From the NCBI GenBank assembly GCA_003254885.1, contig QANT01003686.1, positions 1 through 52,988 of the forward strand: a stretch of DNA of 52,988 bases, written 5' to 3'. This document shows positions 46,324-52,988 of this stretch, piece after piece; within the stretch, counting starts at the first letter, position 1; each line of letters begins with the position of its first letter. The DNA comes from Purshia tridentata. Taxonomy: Eukaryota > Streptophyta > Magnoliopsida > Rosales > Rosaceae. The translations under genes were made by a program, and so were the position numbers. Below the pieces are notes generated by a model, which saw only the letters and a list, made by a program, of their open reading frames with translations, did no database searches and was not told the origin of the DNA.

Positions 46324-48010
46324 TTAATTCAATCTTATGTCAATTTCAATCATATATTCTGTTGTACCAAAGAAATTAATTAAGCAGTTTTAAGCTTTAA
46401 ACTGACCCACATGTGACAGAAAATGACTAGGCTTGATTGTGAGTCTGGAAGCCAATGACCAAAGTTAATCAAAGGACTACCCGAATTGACTGCAACTGCT
46501 AGAGTTCTGGAAATTAATGAACCTGGAAATTTCATTATTGTTGACCATATTGGCCTACTAATTAGTAGACGCCGGCAGTCTCACTCTATTACACACCAGA
46601 CCAGACCAGACCACCTTTAATTTTAATTTGTAGATCACTTCAGTTGATCAGTTTGGTCGCCAATAGTTGCCTACTCTGAACTCCAAGGACTTGCAAATTG
46701 TAATCAACCTTGGCGTGCTCTTGTGTTGTGCACGACCACATCTGAATTTAATATTAATACTTAATTAAACTCCCCAATAATTTACCCTCCCAATGGATTT
46801 CTTTTAAAGAGATCCAACCATTATTTCATTACAATTCTAATTACTTTATTTATATTACATGTTGTGAAATTTCTTAAAAGAAATGAGTGTGTTTAAGAAC
46901 ACAGATATAGGTGGTGTGTGACTGTTGACTGGTCATATTACGAGCACAACCATATTTAATTGTCATAATTGAATTTGGAATCCTTGTTTGATATTAAATC
47001 GATTAATTTCCTAGGCCGGTGAAAGTGAAATTTAAGGAAGACATTTTATGTGGAAAAATAATGTATAATTAATCAGCTAATGACCAACAATTGCTTGTTG
47101 TCATTGATTTTTTATTTTATTTTTTTGGTAAGAGGGAGGGCTAAAGTCTCAAGAAAACAAAGCAAACTAGTTAAAAACAGAACGGGCTCGAAAGACTTGT
47201 TATTGATTTCTAGTTTGTCATGTTTGCCACTTCCTAGCTAGCAAAGATCCAAGCAACTACATATATGATATATCTATTAGTGTATGTTGTCTTGTGACAT
47301 TCTTGGCTTTACTTATAGCATACATTTGTTGACTGGTCATGCATGCGACCCTTATATACAACAGACGGACCCGACCTCCCCCGGGTGAGAGGAAGAAGAG
47401 AATATATGAATGTGGCAACTGACAAAACCTAACCAGCCCCTTACTAACTTCTAAGGAGCAGTTGTACCTTAAAGTTCGAAAAGACTGAATAATTCGATTC
47501 AATGCTATGCTTATAAGTAACAAATTCATTTTATTTTATCCGAATAACCCGAGGAATTCATGAGAGATTTATCTGCATTTGTCTAAATTTCTTTGGTTTC
47601 TTCACCTTTGTTAGATTCCCAAATTTTATAATAACTTGGTGGTTGGGCAAATTGACACTAGAATTCTCATAACTATTTAAAACAAATCTTGGGTTATAGA
47701 TTCCTCTGTCTGTATTTGTTCAACTTATCAAATATTACTGTCTGAGTTGCCCAAATTAGTTAGCTTCATCCAACCCAAATCCCACCCCAGTCATCACATA
47801 CAGCATATCTTCATAACATGGTATGCCACATGCACTGTATAGTGTATGCATAGAATGCGTGCAACTAAACTAAGCCATATGGCATATTGGCAATACCACA
47901 CTATAAATAAAACTGTGTTTTGTATGTAGCAGTAAAATCCTTACAGAAAGAAAGCTTTTGTGCAGAAACAAGAGCAAATATATATAAGTATATGATGCAA
48001 GCTCTTGCTA

Positions 48011-50675
48011 CTAAGGTCCCTTTACGGCATTCTTTGGCAGATTATCAACAACAGATGGTCCACTTTCCGAAGCAATTACTGCTGTGCATCTGTTGTTCAC
48101 CATTGTAAGACCACAGGAATTAGTTTATATATTCTACCTAATAAACATTTATAGAAATAAAGAAATGAAACTTGGAATTAGTTTTATATATGCCTATTTA
48201 TATACAATATACAGCAATATGTATACAACATCTGTAAAAGCAGAAAAGTGTTTACAAGGGAACAAAATACTTAACGGGAACTTGGAAATGATTCCATGCT
48301 CTACAACCCCATCAACTTCATCAAGGCTCTTTGATACTTCATCTACAATTGAAGTTCACAAAGAGTCATGCAAGCTTAACTTCAAGCACATAAGCCTAAT
48401 TAAAACAAGAAAAGACCATGATTGTAAGACCTACCAAGACTTAGTATTGGAGATGTAAATATGACATCAAGAACATTATGGCCTTGTCTGGTGATTAGTG
48501 GGAAGTCACCCCCTAAAGGACCTGCCATCCCAATCGATGGTCTCCTCCATACCTTCAGAAGATATAAAATGGAAAAATCATTATGAAATACAAGACTGAG
48601 TCTATGATATCATTTTATATACTAGCTCCTCCATTCTCATGAAAAATATTTGATTGTTAAGTTGTATTTTCTTCTATAAAAAGGTGCGACTTAATGGTAT
48701 TACGAAAGAGCATACCTCTGCATCACCTAAAAACAGGTCATCAATCTGTTCAGCAGTTTCCAACCAGTTGAGCTGAAATTTAGTTTGCGTGTTCAGACAA
48801 TATTTCTTTTAATCTAGTACTTAATGGTTTAATTAGTTAAAACAGGTGATGAGTACAGGATTCACTAAAACTGGAATGGAACCATCGGAAACACATTTGT
48901 ACTGCTTTTCCGTGATCATGAACACCAGTTTACTGGCTGCATTTAATATTGACTGCAAATGAAAAGCAAGATATAGTTCTCCAGTAAGTGCTTCATATTA
49001 AGCAACCTAAAATATCAATTTATGCAAGTTGGAAAATTGTGAACAAAATATAATATTGCACAGTATCAATTCTGACATGGTTGTGAAAAATTTGGCATGC
49101 TATTTGAGTTTTAAAAGCCCATAGAAACAGGACAGGTAACAAATTATAAATCACCTTCTCTTGGATTATGGACTCCTCGCCCTTCAATCTTCTCCCAATG
49201 ACAGCAATAAGTGTTCCTTCTTCCATAATATCAGCATCATCAAATGCAAAATCAATCTACAAAGGAACAAGTTAAAATGATGTTCTACTAAGGTTTAAAT
49301 TTTAGGGGAAATCTTGTATTGATCGCAAATTGAGAATGGTGCATGGAACATTTGTTAAGAAAATGTCTATAATAATATCTTATATAACATATCATTTCAG
49401 TTCTCATGCCTTGATAAGCTTCAGAATTCTTTGATTCCAGTGTAGCTTTTCTTTTGGTGAACCCAAAAGAAAATTCATAGACATGGCATTTGTAATTTCT
49501 CCAACTAACAGGCAAGGATAACCTTCTAAAACATTTTAACTCACAAAGCCTCAATGAAAAGGAAATTTTCAGATGTTAAGAATTTGTGCACACTTGAGAA
49601 CTATCCTCATAGTGACCCAATGGAATTCCTGCCTTTGCTGCCTCACTTGCACATTCTATGGACCTGCATGAGGCCAAAGCAACATTTTTTCATGATAGAG
49701 TAAAAAGGAAGGAAAGAAAGTATAATGCTTCACATGAGACAAGTTTTCCCAAGTTGTCTCAGTTTCACCAGTTAATGGAGCTGAGCAAGACTCAGTTCAA
49801 TAATATCCCAGGAAATCGCTTGTTTCCATACTCACTTAAGGGTTCTTAAGAATCCCAGAAATCAGAGGCATTTTGAAAAGGAGAAAAAAAAAAAACTATA
49901 AATTCTTAATCAGGTGAAAGAATGCATACTTACGTCGGTATCCCCACTATATCTTTTAAAGCACCTGCACCAAGTTGCAGACCTATATACTGTATGGCCA
50001 TATCAGAAGCTTGACCAGAGCCCAACCCAACAACCATACCACTTTTAATATATGTATCCACCTAGAAAGTCAAATATGAATCTTCCTTCAATTAATTCCT
50101 ACATATAGCAATCATACAAATCATCAAAGCAAGAAGGAAATATTAAAGATAGTTATAATTTCTGCCAATCTTTCTCCTTTTAAATAGTTATAATTTCTGC
50201 CAATCTTTCTCCTTTTACTAATTGCACGCAAATTTGTATACAGTATACTTCATTATCATTCATATTAACATTCACTATTTTTTCAGAGTGCCAAACATCA
50301 CCAAGCCCTCCATCAAGTTGCTGAGAAAATTGAGTAAAAGAAACTGATTTTGGATATATTACCAAAACAATAGAATGAATAACAAAAAAGAATTATGATG
50401 AAAAGTGAAAACCAATGAGAGAAATTAAAATGTAAACAAATTAAATAATAATAATAAGAAACATGCATATCCAATTCAAATAAAGACATACATACAGTGT
50501 GGTGAGCTGCTTGGAAAAGGGCAGAGGCATCAGGGAGACTTGACCCAGTAATCTTTAGACATTGGGTCCTCCTCCTCCTCCTTGTGCTGCCACCTCCTCT
50601 TCCTCTGCCAATTGCTAAAGTTACAGACGAATGCACGGGATTTGATGATGCTATTGCTATGGATGCCAATGCCAT
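48011..50675 (-). CDS. RPI4: ribose-5-phosphate isomerase 4-like, plastid
   Basis: Nine exons: 50675..50496, 50061..49934, 49663..49594, 49256..49155, 48952..48857, 48772..48716, 48552..48435, 48342..48276, 48089..48011, giving 298 residues, close to Arabidopsis At5g44520. The first 50 or so residues are Ser-, Gly- and Arg-rich with few acids, as in a chloroplast transit peptide. The RpiA fold follows: [11 protein letters not shown] (substrate loop), DDADIMEEG (metal/acid loop), [12 protein letters not shown] and the end [15 protein letters not shown] converts ribose-5-phosphate to ribulose-5-phosphate in the Calvin and pentose-phosphate cycles. The loops differ from enzymes with proven activity (GTGST and DGADE), so activity of this RPI4-type protein is uncertain. 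The donors of exons 1 and 5 (GTATGT, GTACTC) and exon 8 (GTTAAG) were chosen by frame. Confidence 0.92.
50151..50218 (-). repeat. 35-bp tandem duplication in RPI4 intron 1
   Basis: AGTTATAATTTCTGCCAATC and the following TTTCTCCTTTT occur at 50151 and again at 50186. Confidence 0.85.
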
Positions 50676-50693
50676 CCTCACTCTTCCTTTGAC

Positions 50694-50776
50694 TATAACT
50701 GATAACTGACAACAGATAACTGATAACTGACAACAGATAACAGATAACAGATAACAGATAACAGATAACAGATAAG
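50694..50776 (-). repeat. 7-bp minisatellite just upstream of the RPI4 start codon
   Basis: On the plus strand, AACAGAT units are repeated about eight times, preceded by two 21-bp relatives built from GATAACTGATAACTGACAAC. On the gene's strand it reads (TTATCTG)n and ends about 20 bp before the ATG, so it is probably in the 5' UTR or core promoter. Confidence 0.85.
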
Positions 50777-52092
50777 AATAAACTTTCAATTGGCGCTATA
50801 AACTCTAACCAGTTCCGATATCTCACCTTCAACTTCAAACCACCACTACCTCTTCAGCACCAGTCAACTGTCAAAGTGTGGGATCGATGGGCTGGTGCCA
50901 ATATGTGTATTCGTGGGCTTTCGTCAAATGAATAGAGTGGACCTTTGGACATGGGTCAACAATCCAATATCAGCTGTAAAAAGACTAAGCCCAGGTCCGT
51001 CTCTATCTTTTTTCATCCAGCCCAAATGCTTTTATTTTATTTTATTTTTTCTGGGGATTGAAATACTGATTATAAAGCTGAAAGATGAGCATCAATCTTG
51101 TACTCAAACATCATCACTTATTCACTTTTCCCTCCAATTCTGAACTTTCTTTTCGTGGGTTCACTATTGTTCCAAATAGATGGAATCAATGACCAACGGT
51201 TAGGCAGGGTCTTCTCCTTTTGATATTGTCACATGGAGAAGGCTATCGATTAGCCTCAAAAAGAGAGTGATCCTAATGATTGTAGAATCAGGTTCTTTTC
51301 ATCTTTTGGTAGTGTATAGCATGCCAATAACTCCCAACGACTATTAAATAAATCATGGTCCTTTAAAGTGTACAATGGATGCATCATGTTATGGCCTACT
51401 ATATGGGGTAACACATGAAAAATTTTCTTAAAAATAATATATTATATTATCATATTGCTCAGATATGTTATCACATTATAAATATAAACGATAAACTATT
51501 AATAATATCAATTTTATATGGAATTATAAATTAATAAATATAACAATATAATATGTCAAATATTACACAGAGATGTAATGAAAAAGAAGCCAATTCCAAT
51601 CACGGTATAAGAATCCTATAGAATTGCACTGAGTTTTGGGCCTTTTGGCTTATCACATGCGCACTCACCCATAGTGTACTCAGTACAACACCGTCCCACA
51701 AGGGCCACAACACCCCCACTTACTCTATCTTGTGCAGAATCACGGGTGACCTTAAAAAATTAGAACGTTGGAGCAAGTGGACAAGAAAACCACAAAGAAA
51801 AGAAACTATTTAAAGAATATTGACCTGACCCATCATTATCAAAGTATCAAACTACTTAAAAAGTAAGACAATGAATAAACTATTAAGTATTTTTACAAGC
51901 AAATAACTAAGAAGTGTTATTTGATTGACCAAAAACAACTAGAATTGTTGCTTGCAGTTTTCCACAAATACTTGTATTATGTGCTAAATTGCTAATCAAT
52001 GAATACGAATTAATCTAAAACTGTTATGAAAATGTTAAAAAGTTATAATCTCTGGGTGCAAAAAATACAGAGTATTGTTGGGTTTAAGGAAT

Positions 52093-52250
52093 TAAATTTC
52101 GAAATTTTCGGCTAAATTTCGTCGAAAATTTCGTTTTTGGGAGGTATGGAAATTTTAAAACCTTTCCTTCTAAATTTCGTGTAAATTTTGGAAATTTCGG
52201 CCAAATTTTTGAAATTTCGCTGAAGTATCCGAAATTTTCAGAAATTTTCG
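52093..52250 (+). repeat. cluster of AAATTT(T)CG motifs
   Basis: At least eight AAATTTCG or AAATTTTCG motifs in about 160 bp, irregularly spaced. They look like the subterminal repeats of a transposon, but I do not recognise the family. Confidence 0.6.
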
Positions 52251-52567
52251 AATTCTATTCAAACCCTAAAAATCAAAACTCAAATTGCTCAAAATTGGCA
52301 TATCAAACTTTAGGGGAATGAAAGCCTATGGTGAGGGAAGAAAAACCCAAAAAAAAGAAAAAGGTGATCGGAGCTCGGAGGTGGCCGGAATCGGCGAAAG
52401 AAACCAGCAGTGGAAATCTTCAATTTTGCAATTTCGGAAGCACATGGTGGCTAGCCGGCGTGGAGGAAGGGAAGGAGAAGATGGCCGGCGTCTGGGCCTT
52501 CCGCTGGTGGCCTTGGATTGATCGGAAAATGCATGCTTGGTGGCCTGACATGGTGGCGGCTGCTGTG

Positions 52568-52868
52568 TGAGGAAGGAAGAAAAAAAAAAAAAGATGGGAA
52601 AGAAAGGTGAGACTCACGGGCAAGGAGGAGAGAGGAAAGAAAAAAAAAGGGGAAAGAGAGTGGGTCTCACGGGCAGCTGGGCAGGGGGAAGGTAAAGGAA
52701 AAAAGGGAGGAAAAGAAAAAGAGGAAAGAAAAGAAAAAAGGAAGGAAAGAAAAAAAAGGTAGGGAAGAAAAAAGAAGGAAGGAAAAAAGAAGAAAAAAAA
52801 AGGAAGGAAAAAAAAGGAAGGAATAAAAAAGGAAGGAAGGAAAAAAAAAGGAAGAACAGAAAAAAATT
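52568..52868 (+). repeat. 300-bp polypurine tract
   Basis: Almost entirely A and G on the plus strand (GGAAGG, GAAAAAA units), interrupted only by two short pyrimidine-containing pieces near 52610-52620 and 52662-52690. Confidence 0.85.
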
Positions 52869-52988
52869 TAAAATTAATTGGAATTTGACCGTTTGAGACA
52901 TTTAGGCAATTGAAAAAAAAAGTTTGAGGTTTCGTTTGAGATTTTGTTTAATTTTTTAGTTTTGGGTTTCATTTAATCTTTACTTTTG

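Larger units (their letters stand above)
39810..48010. other. 8-kb gene-poor region
   Basis: No protein gene, tRNA or microRNA recognised on either strand. 40.0-42.5 kb is the duplicated upstream DNA of copy B. Beyond that are tandem duplications (41412, 42780), a Mutator-like MITE (46028-46323) and AT-rich filler. Short ORFs here show no conserved motifs. Confidence 0.55.
50777..52988. other. intergenic region upstream of RPI4, repeat-rich at its end
   Basis: 50.8-52.0 kb contains no recognised gene. From about 52.08 kb the sequence appears transposon-derived: an AAATTTCG motif cluster, a GC-rich block with an 80-codon ORF that lacks a recognised domain, then a long purine tract to the window end. 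The element runs off the window. Confidence 0.45.

Noticed and set aside
50313..50838. Minus-strand ORFs rich in LLSVICY repeats
   Set aside because: They are alternate-frame readings of the (TTATCTG)n minisatellite upstream of RPI4. The supported start is at 50675.
52285..52570. Overlapping 78- and 80-codon plus-strand ORFs near the right end
   Set aside because: GC-rich repeat-derived DNA with no domain. The two overlapping frames are equally open, which argues against either being coding.
1..52988. CRISPR array, bacterial operon or viral genome
   Set aside because: No repeat-spacer structure or prokaryotic gene layout. All genes are intron-containing plant genes.

Overview
This is a piece of a plant nuclear genome. 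It is AT-rich, the genes are split into many short exons with GT-AG introns, and intergenic DNA is full of small transposon relics. Gene content (CYP716 P450 pair, MIR160, pPLAIII patatin, plastid-targeted RPI4-like protein) indicates a eudicot. Rosaceae is my best guess from general resemblance, but this is inference. All exon models below were built by eye from splice signals and reading-frame continuity. Every model closes to a whole number of codons.

Layout. 0.9-2.5 kb: pPLAIII patatin-like gene (-). 2.7-14.3 kb: no protein gene, but it holds a 1,020-bp solo LTR with a perfect 5-bp target duplication, a G-quadruplex-type tandem repeat, degraded repeats, and a MIR160 hairpin (-) at about 11.3 kb. 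14.4-17.2 kb: NMN adenylyltransferase (-, 9 coding exons). 18.7-22.3 kb: PRUNE1/DHH-type phosphoesterase homologue (+, 12 exons) whose catalytic motifs look degenerate. 22.8-25.9 kb: GH31 alpha-glucosidase (-, 5 exons), convergent with the PRUNE-like gene. 26.9-27.6 kb: tandemly duplicated foldback element that could form a long hairpin. 27.8-31.2 kb: ESCRT-III subunit VPS2.2 (+, 11 exons). 32.6-34.3 and 37.9-39.7 kb: two nearly identical CYP716 P450 genes (-) in tandem, with recognisably duplicated upstream DNA. 40-48 kb: gene-poor, with tandem duplications and a Mutator-like MITE with a 9-bp target duplication. 48.0-50.7 kb: plastid ribose-5-phosphate isomerase 4-like gene (-, 9 exons) with a 7-bp minisatellite just upstream of its ATG. 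51-53 kb: repeat-derived DNA ending in a long polypurine tract.

The genes are independent housekeeping or specialised-metabolism units rather than one pathway. NMNAT makes NAD+, VPS2.2 sorts endosomal cargo, the alpha-glucosidase acts on maltose-type sugars in a secretory compartment, RPI4 belongs to a pentose-phosphate isomerase family, and the CYP716 pair most likely oxidises triterpene scaffolds. miR160 represses ARF10/16/17-type auxin response factors encoded elsewhere. No wholly new system is evident. The most unusual items are the active-site-less PRUNE-like protein, the P450 copy with a duplicated splice acceptor that would lead to a premature stop, and the hairpin element just upstream of VPS2.2.
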